Shown here one piece after another: positions 1-10,557 of a stretch of DNA of 64,000 nt (its first letter is position 1; every line of letters begins with the position of its first letter). Origin of the DNA: Lapillicoccus jejuensis. GTDB taxonomy: Bacteria; Actinomycetota; Actinomycetes; Actinomycetales; Dermatophilaceae. The translations under genes were made by a program, and so were the position numbers. The DNA lies in contig NZ_VFMN01000001.1 in assembly GCF_006715055.1 (NCBI RefSeq), forward strand, positions 3,472,001 through 3,536,000. Direction: 5' to 3'. Under the pieces are notes generated by a model. It was not told where the DNA came from. It did not search any database and worked only from the letters and a program-made list of their open reading frames with translations.

Positions 1-642
1 GTGGGACAGCCCGGCCGGCAGCTCGGAGCGGGGCACGAGCACCCCGCCGAGGCCGACGAGCAGGATCCACACGAGGTTGGCGACGGCGAGCACGCCCTCG
101 GCGCGGAGGGTCCCCGCGAGGAGGAGGGCGAGGGCGACGAAGGCCCAGGTCCCGACGAGCAGGAAGACCAGCGCGGGTGCCCACCCCAGCGCCTCCGGGC
201 GCCAGCCGAGCAGCGCGGCGACCACGCCGATGACGAGCCACTGGAGGACCTCGACGGCCAGGGTCGCCACCGCCTTGGCGGCGAGCAGCCCGTCGCGCCC
301 CAGCGGGGTCGTGCCGAGCAGCCGCAGGACGGCGTACCGGCGGTCGAAGCCGGTGGCGATGGCCTGCGAGGTGAAGGCGGCCGAGACCACGCACAGGGCG
401 AGCACGCCCGGGGTGGCGACGTCGACCCGTCGCCCGTCGCCCAGCGACGGCACGGAGGCGAGGACGAGGCCGACGAGGGCACCGAGGGGCAGGACGAGCG
501 AGACGAGCAGCTGCTCGCCGTTGCGCAGCAGGGTGGCGGCCTCGAAGCGCGCCTGCGCGAGCACCCGCGCGCGGGCGGGGGCCGGCCCGGCGTGGGTGGC
601 GCCGCCGGCACCGACGGTGGGCGACAGGTCGGGCGTCGTCAC
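1..642 (-). CDS. ABC-2 type transporter permease (3' part missing)
   Basis: Membrane permease of an ABC-2 exporter; the C-terminal end lies beyond the window. Read on the minus strand from a GTG at 642, the protein has a soluble N-terminus (about 50 residues) with motifs such as ARFEAATLLRNGEQ, followed by several hydrophobic segments (LLVSLVLPLGALVGLVLASV, VVAALLGW, ALALLLAGTLRAEGVLAVANLVWILLVGL), the usual layout of ABC-2 permeases. Its GTG overlaps the stop of the ATPase gene by 4 nt (GTGA), so the two are translationally coupled. In mycobacteria a similar exporter sits beside the suf operon (Rv1456c-Rv1458c region, from memory). Substrate unknown. Confidence 0.85.
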   Translation of the reverse strand, partial: MTTPDLSPTVGAGGATHAGPAPARARVLAQARFEAATLLRNGEQLLVSLVLPLGALVGLVLASVPSLGDGRRVDVATPGVLALCVVSAAFTSQAIATGFDRRYAVLRLLGTTPLGRDGLLAAKAVATLAVEVLQWLVIGVVAALLGWRPEALGWAPALVFLLVGTWAFVALALLLAGTLRAEGVLAVANLVWILLVGLGGVLVPRSELPAGLSH

Positions 643-1358
643 CGGCGCATCCTCCTCGTGAGGTCGAAGTAGACGTCCTCCAGCGAGCCGTCCCCGACGA
701 CGTCGGCGACGGGACCCTCCGCGACCGTGCGGCCCTCGCTGACGATGACGAGGTGGTCGGCGAGTCGCTCGGCCTCCTCGAACGAGTGCGTCGTCACGAC
801 GACCGTCGTGCCGTCGTCACGCAGCCCGCGGACCAGGTCGTAGACGTCGAGCCGGGCGTGCGGGTCGAGCCCGGCCGTCGGCTCGTCGAGGAAGACGACC
901 TCGGGGCGCCCGACGAGGGCGGCCGCCAGCGCCACCCGCTGCCGCTGCCCGCCGGAGAGCCGGCGGACCGTGGTCCGGGCGAAGCCGTCGATCCCGAGCG
1001 CCGCGGCGAGGGCGTCGACGTCGGCGGGGGCCGCGTAGAGCGACGCGAGGTGGCGCAGCAGGCGCAGCGCCGTCGTGCCGTTGGGCAGACCGCCGGACTG
1101 GAGCATGACCCCGACCCGGGCGCGGTGCCCGGCGGGGGAGTGCCAGGGGTCCTCGCCGAGGACGCGCACGGTGCCGCCGTCCGGGCGCTGCAGGCCGACG
1201 GCGCACTCGACCGCGGTCGTCTTGCCGGCCCCGTTGGGGCCGAGCAGGGCGGTGACGCTGGACGCGGCGGCCGACCAGGTCATCGCGTCGACCGCGGTCA
1301 AGTCGCCGAACCGGCGGACGACGCCCTCGAGGGCGACGGCGGGGGGCGGGACGGGCAC
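639..1358 (-). CDS. ABC-2 exporter ATP-binding protein
   Basis: 239-aa nucleotide-binding subunit that powers the permease encoded just downstream. Walker A is LLGPNGAGKTT (near residue 39), the signature is LSGGQRQRVALA (near 135), Walker B is VVFLDEPTAGLDP, and the switch histidine lies in VVVTTHSFEEA. The length and the short C-terminal tail fit the CcmA/drug-exporter ATPase class. The GTG start at 1358 is preceded by TACGAT (1367-1372 on this strand), so the transcript could be nearly leaderless. The gene is divergent from the hydrolase at 1472. The substrate cannot be read from the sequence; orthologues next to suf are annotated as antibiotic-type exporters without firm proof. Confidence 0.92.
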   Translation of the reverse strand: MPVPPPAVALEGVVRRFGDLTAVDAMTWSAAASSVTALLGPNGAGKTTAVECAVGLQRPDGGTVRVLGEDPWHSPAGHRARVGVMLQSGGLPNGTTALRLLRHLASLYAAPADVDALAAALGIDGFARTTVRRLSGGQRQRVALAAALVGRPEVVFLDEPTAGLDPHARLDVYDLVRGLRDDGTTVVVTTHSFEEAERLADHLVIVSEGRTVAEGPVADVVGDGSLEDVYFDLTRRMRR

Positions 1359-1471
1359 GAGGTCCGATCGTAGGCGACGCGTTTGTCACCTCGCGCGCGA
1401 GGGAATCCATCACCGTGCTCGGGCCCCCGGGTCCGACCCGCGTACCCGACGACCGTGAGGAGCACCACACC

Positions 1472-2305
1472 ATGAGCACCACCAGCCGCGTCACCGGCGC
1501 GAACGGCGTCCAGCTGCACGTCGAGGACTCCGGCGGCGACGGTCGCCCCGTCGTCCTCGTCCACGGCTGGCCGCTCAGCGGCGCCTCCTGGGAGAAGCAG
1601 GTCCCCGCCCTCACCGGCGCCGGCCTGCGCGTCGTCACCTACGACCGGCGCGGGTTCGGTCGGTCCGACAAGCCCGCGGACGGCTACGACTACGACACCT
1701 TCGCCGCCGACCTCAAGGGCGTCGTCGACGGGCTCGGGCTCACCGACGTCTCCCTCGTCGGCTTCTCGATGGGCGGCGGCGAGGTCGCGCGCTACGTCGG
1801 GACGTACGGCGAGTCGGGCGTCCACAGCGTCGCCTTCGTCGCCGCCGTGCCGCCGTACCTGCTCAAGGGCGGGGACAACCCGGACGGCGCGCTCGACGAG
1901 GCCGCCGTGCAGGGGATGAAGGACGGGCTGGCCGCCGACCGTGACGGGTTCTTCCCGCAGTTCACCCGCGACTTCTTCTCGGTGGACGGCGAGCTCGAGG
2001 TCTCCGAGGCCGACGTCGACGCGGCCGTCGCGCTCGCGCAGCAGTCGGACCAGCAGGCGGCGCTCGCGTGCATCACGGCCTTCGGCACGACCGACTTCCG
2101 CGCCGACCTCGAGAAGATCACCGTGCCGACCCTCGTCGTGCACGGCGACGGCGACGCCATCGTGCCGGCCGAGGCCTCCGGGAAGCGCACCGCCGCGACC
2201 GTGCCGGGCGCGCAGCTGCACCTCGTCGAGGGCGGCCCGCACGGCCTGACCCACAGCCACCCGGACGAGCTCAACCAGGCGCTCGTGACCTTCCTCACCC
2301 GCTGA
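1472..2305 (+). CDS. alpha/beta-hydrolase, non-haem chloroperoxidase-like
   Basis: 277-aa cytosolic alpha/beta-hydrolase. The oxyanion-hole motif HGWPLSG lies near residue 31. The nucleophile elbow is GFSMGGG with Ser99, the acid is probably Asp228 in HGDGD, and the base is His257 in GGPHGLTHSH. This Ser-Asp-His arrangement and length match the bacterial cofactor-free haloperoxidase/esterase group; the natural reaction is probably ester hydrolysis or perhydrolysis, and the substrate is unknown. ATG 1472 was chosen over an upstream GTG/ATG region because GTGAGGAG lies about 10 nt before it and the encoded sequence starts cleanly there. It stands alone and ends in a strong hairpin (2317-2364). 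Confidence 0.9.
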   Translation: MSTTSRVTGANGVQLHVEDSGGDGRPVVLVHGWPLSGASWEKQVPALTGAGLRVVTYDRRGFGRSDKPADGYDYDTFAADLKGVVDGLGLTDVSLVGFSMGGGEVARYVGTYGESGVHSVAFVAAVPPYLLKGGDNPDGALDEAAVQGMKDGLAADRDGFFPQFTRDFFSVDGELEVSEADVDAAVALAQQSDQQAALACITAFGTTDFRADLEKITVPTLVVHGDGDAIVPAEASGKRTAATVPGAQLHLVEGGPHGLTHSHPDELNQALVTFLTR

Positions 2306-2316
2306 CCGGCCTGTGC

Positions 2317-2364
2317 GCCGAGGGCGGTGGTGGTGAGGGGACCCTCACTACCGCCGCCCTCGGC
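2317..2364. terminator. long hairpin between hydrolase and sufR
   Basis: Two 24-nt arms (beginning GCCGAGGGCGG and ending CCGCCCTCGGC) pair with only about three mismatches and almost no loop. It lies 12 nt after the hydrolase stop and just before the sufR promoter. There is no U-tract after it, which is common for actinobacterial terminators. It would insulate sufR from the hydrolase. Confidence 0.7.
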
Positions 2365-2372
2365 AATTACGT

Positions 2373-2384
2373 CACAATGGTGTG
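2373..2384 (+). promoter_or_regulatory. sufR start-site promoter with small palindrome
   Basis: CACAAT (2373-2378) resembles a -10 box and sits 3 nt before the GTG at 2382, so the suf transcript may begin at or next to the start codon. The same bases form the inverted repeat CACA-N4-TGTG (2373-2384), similar in sequence but not in spacing to the ACAC..TGTGA site I recall for mycobacterial SufR. An autoregulatory SufR operator is inferred, not shown. Confidence 0.4.
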
Positions 2385-3143
2385 GTGTTTATCGGAGCGG
2401 ACCTCGAGCGCACGCCGGAGGAGTCGGCGCGCCATCTCGAGCGCCGCACCCGCGAGCGGGTCCTCGCCGACATCAGCGAGCACGCCCCGGTGACCGCGGC
2501 GCAGATCGGGGAGCGGCTGGGGCTGACCCCGGCCGCGGTCCGTCGCCACCTCGACGCCCTCGCCGAGCAGTCGGTCATCGAGGAGCAGGTGCCCGCCGGC
2601 ACGGCCTCGCGCGGCCGTGGTCGACCGGCCCGCGCGTGGGTCCTCTCCGAGGCCGGGCACCGCGCCCTCGAGCACGACTACGAGGACCTCGCCGCGCAGG
2701 CCCTGCGCTTCCTCGCCAGCCACGCCGGCCCCGACGCCGTCGACGCGTTCGCGCGCGAGCGGGTCGGCGAGCTGGCCGCCCGGTACGCCGCAGCCGTGGC
2801 CCCGTACGACGACCCGCAGCAGCGGGTCGGTGCGCTCGTCGAGGCGATGACCCAGGACGGGTACGCCGCCAGCGCCCGCCCGGTCGGGCTGCCCGGCACC
2901 TCGCGGCACGGGGTGCAGCTGTGCCAGGGACACTGTCCCGTCGGCGGGGTGGCCGAGGAGTTCCCCGCCATCTGCGACGCCGAGACCGAGGCCATCTCGC
3001 GTCTGCTCGGTGTCCACGTCCAGCGCCTGGCCACCCTGGCCGGCGGCGCCCACGTCTGCACGACGTTCGTGCCCACCCCGGCCCCGGCCGGGACCCCCGA
3101 GACCACCACCGCCCACACCACCGATGAAAGGTCGCCCCGATGA
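2382..3143 (+). CDS. sufR: SufR, Fe-S-sensing ArsR/DeoR-like repressor of the suf operon
   Basis: 253-aa winged-helix regulator at the head of the suf operon. A helix-turn-helix spans about residues 36-66 ([24 protein letters not shown]), followed by a wing rich in Arg/Gly ([11 protein letters not shown]). Four cysteines, C181, C185, C198 and C226, are spaced 4-13-28, the same spacing I recall for the cluster-binding cysteines C175/C179/C192/C220 of M. tuberculosis SufR. Holo-SufR with a cluster is expected to repress suf; loss of the cluster would derepress it. The start is uncertain by one codon (GTG GTG). The stop overlaps sufB by 4 nt (ATGA). Confidence 0.93.
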   Translation: MVFIGADLERTPEESARHLERRTRERVLADISEHAPVTAAQIGERLGLTPAAVRRHLDALAEQSVIEEQVPAGTASRGRGRPARAWVLSEAGHRALEHDYEDLAAQALRFLASHAGPDAVDAFARERVGELAARYAAAVAPYDDPQQRVGALVEAMTQDGYAASARPVGLPGTSRHGVQLCQGHCPVGGVAEEFPAICDAETEAISRLLGVHVQRLATLAGGAHVCTTFVPTPAPAGTPETTTAHTTDERSPR

Positions 3144-4561
3144 CGTCGTCCGTCGAGGAGCTCAACCCCGGACTGAAGGACCTCGGTCGCTACGAGTACG
3201 GCTGGGCCGACAGCGACGCCGCCGGCGCGCTGGCCAAGCGCGGCCTGAGCGAGGACACGGTGCGCAACATCAGCGCGCTGAAGAACGAGCCGCAGTGGAT
3301 GCTGGACCTGCGGCTGCGGTCGCTGAAGCTCTTCGGCAAGAAGCCCATGCCGACCTGGGGCTCGGACCTGACCGGGATCGACTTCCAGAACATCAAGTAC
3401 TTCGTGCGCTCCACGGAGAAGCAGGCCACCTCCTGGGACGACCTGCCCGAGGACATCAAGCGCACCTACGACAAGCTCGGTATCCCCGAGGCGGAGAAGC
3501 AGCGCCTCATCGCCGGCGTCGCCGCGCAGTACGAGTCGGAGGTCGTCTACCACCAGATCCGCGAGGACCTGGAGGAGAAGGGCGTCATCTTCGTCGACAC
3601 GGACACCGGTCTGCGCGAGCACGAGGACCTGTTCCGCGAGTACTTCACCTCGGTGATCCCCGCCGGCGACAACAAGTTCGCCTCGCTCAACACCGCGGTG
3701 TGGTCGGGCGGCTCGTTCATCTACGTGCCGAAGAACGTCAAGGTCGACATCCCGCTGCAGGCCTACTTCCGGATCAACACCGAGAACATGGGCCAGTTCG
3801 AGCGGACGCTGATCATCGCCGACGAGGGCTCCGACGTGCACTACGTCGAGGGCTGCACCGCGCCGATCTACAAGTCGGACTCGCTGCACTCCGCGGTGGT
3901 CGAGATCGTCGTGAAGAAGAACGCCCGCGTGCGCTACACGACGATCCAGAACTGGTCGAACAACGTCTACAACCTCGTCACCAAGCGCGCCACGTGCGCC
4001 GAGGGCGCGACGATGGAGTGGATCGACGGCAACATCGGCTCCAAGGTGACGATGAAGTACCCGGCGGTCTACCTCCTCGGCGAGCACGCCAAGGGCGAGA
4101 CCCTCTCGATCGCCTTCGCGGGCGAGGGCCAGCACCAGGACGCCGGCGCGAAGATGGTCCACCAGGCGCCGAACACCTCCTCGACGATCGTCTCGAAGTC
4201 GGTCGCGCGCGGCGGTGGCCGCACGTCGTACCGCGGCCTCATCCAGGTCATGGAAGGCGCGACGAACAGCCGCTCCACCGTGCGCTGCGACGCGCTGCTC
4301 GTCGACTCGATCAGCCGGTCCGACACCTACCCCTACGTCGACGTCCGCGAGGACGACGTGCAGATGGGTCACGAGGCGACCGTCTCCAAGGTGTCCGCGG
4401 ACCAGCTCTTCTACCTCCAGTCCCGCGGGATGTCGGAGGAGGAGGCGATGGCGATGATCGTGCGCGGCTTCGTCGAGCCGATCGCGCGCGAGCTGCCCAT
4501 GGAGTACGCCCTCGAGCTGAACCGCCTCATCGAGCTGCAGATGGAAGGAGCAGTCGGCTGA
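3140..4561 (+). CDS. sufB: SufB, Fe-S scaffold subunit
   Basis: 473-aa core of the SufBCD scaffold on which Fe-S clusters are built in the cytosol. The beta-helix and the C-terminal SufC-binding segment are intact. The invariant cysteine is C383 (VRCDALL, equivalent to E. coli SufB C405 by motif) and the cluster-site histidine is H411 ([10 protein letters not shown]). The C-terminus reads [26 protein letters not shown]. The length is that of an uninterrupted SufB, so unlike M. tuberculosis there is no intein. It overlaps sufR at the 5' end and shares one base with sufD (TGATG), so the operon is tightly coupled. Confidence 0.98.
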   Translation: MTSSVEELNPGLKDLGRYEYGWADSDAAGALAKRGLSEDTVRNISALKNEPQWMLDLRLRSLKLFGKKPMPTWGSDLTGIDFQNIKYFVRSTEKQATSWDDLPEDIKRTYDKLGIPEAEKQRLIAGVAAQYESEVVYHQIREDLEEKGVIFVDTDTGLREHEDLFREYFTSVIPAGDNKFASLNTAVWSGGSFIYVPKNVKVDIPLQAYFRINTENMGQFERTLIIADEGSDVHYVEGCTAPIYKSDSLHSAVVEIVVKKNARVRYTTIQNWSNNVYNLVTKRATCAEGATMEWIDGNIGSKVTMKYPAVYLLGEHAKGETLSIAFAGEGQHQDAGAKMVHQAPNTSSTIVSKSVARGGGRTSYRGLIQVMEGATNSRSTVRCDALLVDSISRSDTYPYVDVREDDVQMGHEATVSKVSADQLFYLQSRGMSEEEAMAMIVRGFVEPIARELPMEYALELNRLIELQMEGAVG

Positions 4562-5814
4562 TGCCGCTGTTGGAGAAGACCACCGGAGCCCCCGCAGGGG
4601 CTCCGGGCACGCAGGGCCACACCGACTCCGCCGAGGCGTTCGTCCCGGACCAGTCGCGCGCCGAGCGACGCACGTCGTTCGACGTCGCCGACATCCCGGT
4701 GCCGGGCGGTCGCGAGGAGGAGTGGCGCTTCACCCCCGTCGACCGGCTCCGCCCGCTGTTCGCGGACCGCGCCGGCGACGACCACGACGGCGACCCCGCG
4801 GCGTCGTACGACGTCGAGGGGCCGACCGAGGCGTTCCCCGGCACCCTCGCCGCGGGCCAGGCGCCGCGGGGCAGCGTCCTCGTGCCTGCCGACCGCGCCG
4901 CGGTCGTCGCGTCGGCCAACGTCGAGCAGGCGCTGCACGTGCGCGTCCCCGCCGAGGCCGAGTACGACGTCCCGCTGCGGGTCCAGGTGCACGGGCACGG
5001 CGCCGGGCGCCGCTCGAACGGCCACGTCGTCATCGAGGCGGGCCGTCACAGCCGGGCCGTCGTCGTCCTCGAGCACACCGGCTCGAGCGACCACACCGGC
5101 AACGTCGAGGTGCTCGTCGGCGACGGCGCCCAGCTGACCGTCGTGACGATCCAGCACTGGGACGACGACGCCCACCACCTCGGGCAGCACGACGCGCTCG
5201 TCGGCCGCGACGCGACGTACAAACACATCGCGGTCACCCTCGGCGGCGGCATCGTCCGGCTCAACGCCAACGTGCGGTACGCCGGCCCGGGCGGCGACGC
5301 GACGCTGCTCGGCGTCTACTTCGCCGACAGCGGCCAGCACCTCGAGCACCGCAGCTTCGTCGACCACGACCAGCCGCGCTGCAAGAGCCTCGTCACCTAC
5401 AAGGGCGCGCTGCAGGGCGAGTCGGCGCACACCGTCTGGGTGGGCGACGTGCTCATCCGGGCGGAGGCGACCGACACCGAGACCTACGAGCTCAACCGCA
5501 ACCTCGTCCTCACCGACGGGGCGCGGGCCGACTCGGTGCCCAACCTCGAGATCGAGACCGGCGAGATCGTCGGCGCCGGGCACGCCTCGGCCACCGGCCG
5601 GTTCGATGACGAGCAGCTGTTCTACCTGCAGGCCCGCGGCATCCCCGAGGACCAGGCCCGCCGGCTCGTCGTGCGCGGCTTCCTCGTCGACGTCGTCAAC
5701 CAGATCCCCGTCGCCGAGCTGCGCGACCGGCTCTACGCCGACATCGACGCCGAGCTCGCCGGGGCGGCCGCCGCGGGCGCCCAGGTCGGGGCGCAGGTCG
5801 GGGCGGGCGCGTGA
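4561..5814 (+). CDS. sufD: SufD, scaffold partner of SufB
   Basis: 417-aa SufB paralogue that forms the SufBC2D complex. The family N-terminus is visible (GGREEEWRFTPVDRLRPLF, near residues 43-61), then a beta-helix, and a C-terminal SufC-contact region (DDEQLFYLQARGIPEDQARRLVVRGF) that mirrors SufB. The histidine of the cluster site is in GEIVGAGHASATGRFD. The tail is Ala/Gly-rich (GAQVGAQVGAGA). ATG 4561 overlaps the sufB stop by one base; the stop overlaps the Rieske gene by 4 nt. Confidence 0.97.
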   Translation: MPLLEKTTGAPAGAPGTQGHTDSAEAFVPDQSRAERRTSFDVADIPVPGGREEEWRFTPVDRLRPLFADRAGDDHDGDPAASYDVEGPTEAFPGTLAAGQAPRGSVLVPADRAAVVASANVEQALHVRVPAEAEYDVPLRVQVHGHGAGRRSNGHVVIEAGRHSRAVVVLEHTGSSDHTGNVEVLVGDGAQLTVVTIQHWDDDAHHLGQHDALVGRDATYKHIAVTLGGGIVRLNANVRYAGPGGDATLLGVYFADSGQHLEHRSFVDHDQPRCKSLVTYKGALQGESAHTVWVGDVLIRAEATDTETYELNRNLVLTDGARADSVPNLEIETGEIVGAGHASATGRFDDEQLFYLQARGIPEDQARRLVVRGFLVDVVNQIPVAELRDRLYADIDAELAGAAAAGAQVGAQVGAGA

Positions 5815-6164
5815 GCGCTCAGCCCGACACGACGTCCGCCGACGCGCAGGACGGGTTCACCCCCGTCTGCGCCGTCGGTGACGTCGCCCCCGGCACGGCC
5901 GCGCGGGCCGACGTCGACGGGCGGATCGTCGCGCTGGTGCGCGACGCCGACGGCGGCTGGCACTGCGTCGACGACCGTTGCACCCACGCCGACGTCTCGC
6001 TCGCCGAGGGCGAGGTCGACGGCTGCACCCTCGAGTGCTGGCTGCACGGCTCGCGCTTCGACCTGCGCACCGGCGAGCCGTCCGGACCGCCGGCGACGCG
6101 GCCCGTCGCCGTCCATGAGGTCCGCGTCGACGGCGACGACGTGCTCGTGCGCCTGTCCCGCTGA
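5811..6164 (+). CDS. Rieske-type [2Fe-2S] ferredoxin of the suf operon
   Basis: 117-aa soluble Rieske protein. The two ligand pairs are C57-x-H59 (DRCTHA) and C76-xx-H79 (LECWLHGSRFD), the classic CxH/CxxH arrangement binding one [2Fe-2S] cluster. There is no signal peptide or membrane anchor, so it is a BphF/NirD-like electron carrier rather than a bc1 subunit. The GTG at 5811 overlaps the sufD stop (GTGA). Position between sufD and sufC is typical of actinobacterial suf operons; a role in delivering electrons to cluster assembly is inferred from context only. Confidence 0.93.
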   Translation: MSAQPDTTSADAQDGFTPVCAVGDVAPGTAARADVDGRIVALVRDADGGWHCVDDRCTHADVSLAEGEVDGCTLECWLHGSRFDLRTGEPSGPPATRPVAVHEVRVDGDDVLVRLSR

Positions 6165-6214
6165 CGGCCCCCACCGCTCCCCCCGACCCCCTCGAAGAGA
6201 GAAGACAGATCACC

Positions 6215-8348
<2,134 letters not shown>

Positions 8349-8349
<1 letters not shown>

Positions 8350-8819
8350 TGGACCTCTACCAGGAGCTCATCCTCGACCACAGCAAGCGCCCCCGGCACG
8401 CCGGGCTGCGCGAGCCGTTCGACGCCGAGGTGCACCACGTCAACCCGACCTGCGGCGACGAGGTGACGCTGCGCGTCGAGGTCGACGGCGAGGGCGAGGA
8501 CGCGGTCGTCCGCGACCTCTCGTACGACGCCCTCGGCTGCTCGATCTCCGTCGCCTCCACCTCGGTGCTCGCCGAGGAGGTCACCGGCAAGCCGGTGGCG
8601 CAGGCCCTCGAGGTCGTCGCCGCCATGCGCGCGATGGTCACCTCGAAGGGGAAGGACTCCGGCGACGAGGACGTTCTCGGGGACGGCGTCGCCCTGGCCG
8701 GCGTCGCGAAGTACCCCTCGCGGGTCAAGTGCGCGTTGCTGGGCTGGACGGCCTTCACCGACGCGCTCGCCCGCAGCGGGGTCGACATCGCCCCCGTGAC
8801 CACCGCCCCCACCCGCTGA
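8349..8819 (+). CDS. sufU: SufU, zinc-dependent sulfurtransferase
   Basis: 156-aa IscU-like protein of the SufU class. The three conserved cysteines are in NPTCGDEV, LGCSISVAS and VKCALLGW, and the insertion between the second and third that separates SufU from IscU is present. SufU binds zinc and accepts the persulfide from SufS; it replaces SufE, which is absent here. Start ATG 8349 overlaps the sufS stop. Confidence 0.96.
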
Positions 8820-8861
8820 CCGACAGACCGCAGACCCGTAGACCACGAGGACGGAACCACC

Positions 8862-9188
8862 ATGACCGACACCCAGCGCCCCGTCGACGTCGCCGACGTC
8901 GAGGAGGCCATGCGCGACGTCGTCGACCCCGAGCTGGGGATCAACGTCGTCGACCTCGGCCTCGTCTACGGCATCACCGTCGACTCCGGCGCCGCCGCCG
9001 TCATCGACATGACGCTGACGTCGGCGGCCTGCCCGCTGACCGACGTCATCGAGGACCAGACCGCCACCGCGCTCGACGGCCTCACCAACGGCTTCCGGAT
9101 CAACTGGGTCTGGATGCCGCCGTGGGGTCCGGACAAGATCACCGACGACGGCCGCGAGCAGCTGCGCGCCCTCGGCTTCAACCTCTGA
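8862..9188 (+). CDS. sufT: SufT-like MIP18 (DUF59) Fe-S maturation protein
   Basis: 108-aa protein of the MIP18/DUF59 family. It carries the signature VVDPELGINVVDLGLVYGI near residues 20-40 and a conserved cysteine in TSAACPLTDVIEDQ. Family members help mature or repair Fe-S proteins; the exact step is not settled. It is the last suf gene, 42 nt after sufU with its own GAGGACGGAACC leader, and is followed by a terminator hairpin. Confidence 0.94.
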   Translation: MTDTQRPVDVADVEEAMRDVVDPELGINVVDLGLVYGITVDSGAAAVIDMTLTSAACPLTDVIEDQTATALDGLTNGFRINWVWMPPWGPDKITDDGREQLRALGFNL

Positions 9189-9227
9189 CCCGAGGCCCGC
9201 GCCACCGAGCGACCCGCACCACGACCG

Positions 9228-9256
9228 ACGGCCGCCACCCCCGGGGTGGCGGCCGT
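9228..9256. terminator. bidirectional hairpin between sufT and propeller gene
   Basis: A perfect 14-bp stem (ACGGCCGCCACCCC at 9228-9241 against 9243-9256) with a single central base lies between two convergent genes. It can serve as terminator for both. Confidence 0.75.
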
Positions 9257-9280
9257 AGGCGCGTCCGGACGCGGCCCGCG

Positions 9281-10414
9281 TCAGAACACGGCGAGGTGGG
9301 GGACGGCCCGTCCGTCGACGGTGGTGAAGTCGCCCCCCACCCAGAGCCGGCCGGTCGCGGCGTCGTACGCCGAGGCGAACAGCCCCCCGGCGGAGTTGAA
9401 CCGCGGTCCCCACCCGGTGACCGTGCCCGACGCGCGGTCGACCGCGAAGCCCTTCTTGCGGGTGACCGGGTCGGCGCAGTTCGTCGTCGCGGTCCGTCCG
9501 CCGAGGCAGACGCGCGCGAAGTGGCCGCCCGCGACGAGCGTCGACCCGGCGAGGGTGACGGTCTGGACGTCCCCGTCCGTCTGCCACGGGGTGCGGGCGA
9601 GCGTGCCGTCGAGGCGGTACGTCGCCAGACGGCCGCCACCGCCGGCCCCGGCGACGGCGACGACCGAGGAGTCCACGGCGATCCCCCGGACGGGGAAGGC
9701 GGGCCGGGGCCGGAACGTGGGCAGCACCGCGCCGCTGGTCGGGTCGAGGGCGGCGAGGTGGGTGGCGGCCGGGTCGCCGCCGACCTTGGCGAAGTCGCCG
9801 CCGACGTAGACCCGGGTGGCGTCGGTCGCGACCGCCTCGACCGCCGCGGACGCGGTGGGCGCCCACCCGGTGAGGCCGTTGCCGCTCGTCGACCAGGCGG
9901 CCAGACGATTGCGGACGGCCCCGCCGGACGTGCGGAAGGTGCCGCCGGCGTACAGGACGCCCGACCGGACGGCCAGTCCGAGCACCGACCCGTCGAGGCG
10001 CCCGTCGAGCCCGGTGAGACCGCCGGCGGTCGTCACGCCGGCCAGCCGGCTGCGCGCGGCGCCCTGCACGGTGGTGAAGGACCCGCCGGCGTAGACGACG
10101 CCGGAGGAGACGGCGAGGGCGGTGACCTCGCCGTCCGTGTCGGCTCGCCACCCCGTGAGCGAGCAGGTGGCCAGGTCGACGGCGGCAAGGTGGGCCCGTG
10201 GCTGCGAGGTGCCGTTGCGGTCCCGGACGGTGGTGAACCGGCCGCCGAGGTAGGCGACCCCGCCGGACAGCGCGATGGCGGACACCCGGCCGTCGGGCTG
10301 GGCGCACGTCACCGGGGTGGTCGTGTAGGCCCCGGCGGGGGCGGCCCCCGCGAGGGCGAGCGCGCTGGCGGTGGCACCCGCCGCGACGATGGTGAGGAGT
10401 CGTCGAGGTCGCAC
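9281..10414 (-). CDS. secreted beta-propeller repeat protein
   Basis: 377-aa exported protein of unknown function. The N-terminus RPRRLLTIVAAGATASALALAGAAPAGAYT is a signal peptide with an AxA-like cleavage site near residue 30. The rest is a series of repeats of about 40-50 residues with the recurring phrase VYAGGxFTTVxGxxRxxLAxxxxxxG (YLGGRFTTV, YAGGSFTTV, YAGGTFRTSG, YVGGDFAKVGG, WVGGDFTTVDG), which folds as a beta-propeller. Two cysteine pairs may be disulfides. The GTG at 10414 was chosen because GGGGAGGA lies just upstream and the signal peptide begins there. It is a lone gene, convergent with suf. Confidence 0.85.
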   Translation of the reverse strand: MRPRRLLTIVAAGATASALALAGAAPAGAYTTTPVTCAQPDGRVSAIALSGGVAYLGGRFTTVRDRNGTSQPRAHLAAVDLATCSLTGWRADTDGEVTALAVSSGVVYAGGSFTTVQGAARSRLAGVTTAGGLTGLDGRLDGSVLGLAVRSGVLYAGGTFRTSGGAVRNRLAAWSTSGNGLTGWAPTASAAVEAVATDATRVYVGGDFAKVGGDPAATHLAALDPTSGAVLPTFRPRPAFPVRGIAVDSSVVAVAGAGGGGRLATYRLDGTLARTPWQTDGDVQTVTLAGSTLVAGGHFARVCLGGRTATTNCADPVTRKKGFAVDRASGTVTGWGPRFNSAGGLFASAYDAATGRLWVGGDFTTVDGRAVPHLAVF

Positions 10415-10557
10415 TGGGGTCCTCCCCGAGAAGGATGGTGGGCGCCCGGAAGATAACCCCGCCGAGGACGCCGTGGACAGGCTGTTGCGGCGCTCCGGTG
10501 GTCGTGCAGCGCCGACCCGTCGCGCCGGCGGCGGGGTCGAGGGGTGAGACTGGGGTC

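Noticed and set aside
3140-4561. Intein in SufB
   Set aside because: Length (473 aa) and continuous family motifs show an uninterrupted protein.
3010-5814. A 934-codon frame across sufB and sufD
   Set aside because: Only the part from 4561 encodes SufD; the upstream part is a shadow of sufB in another frame.
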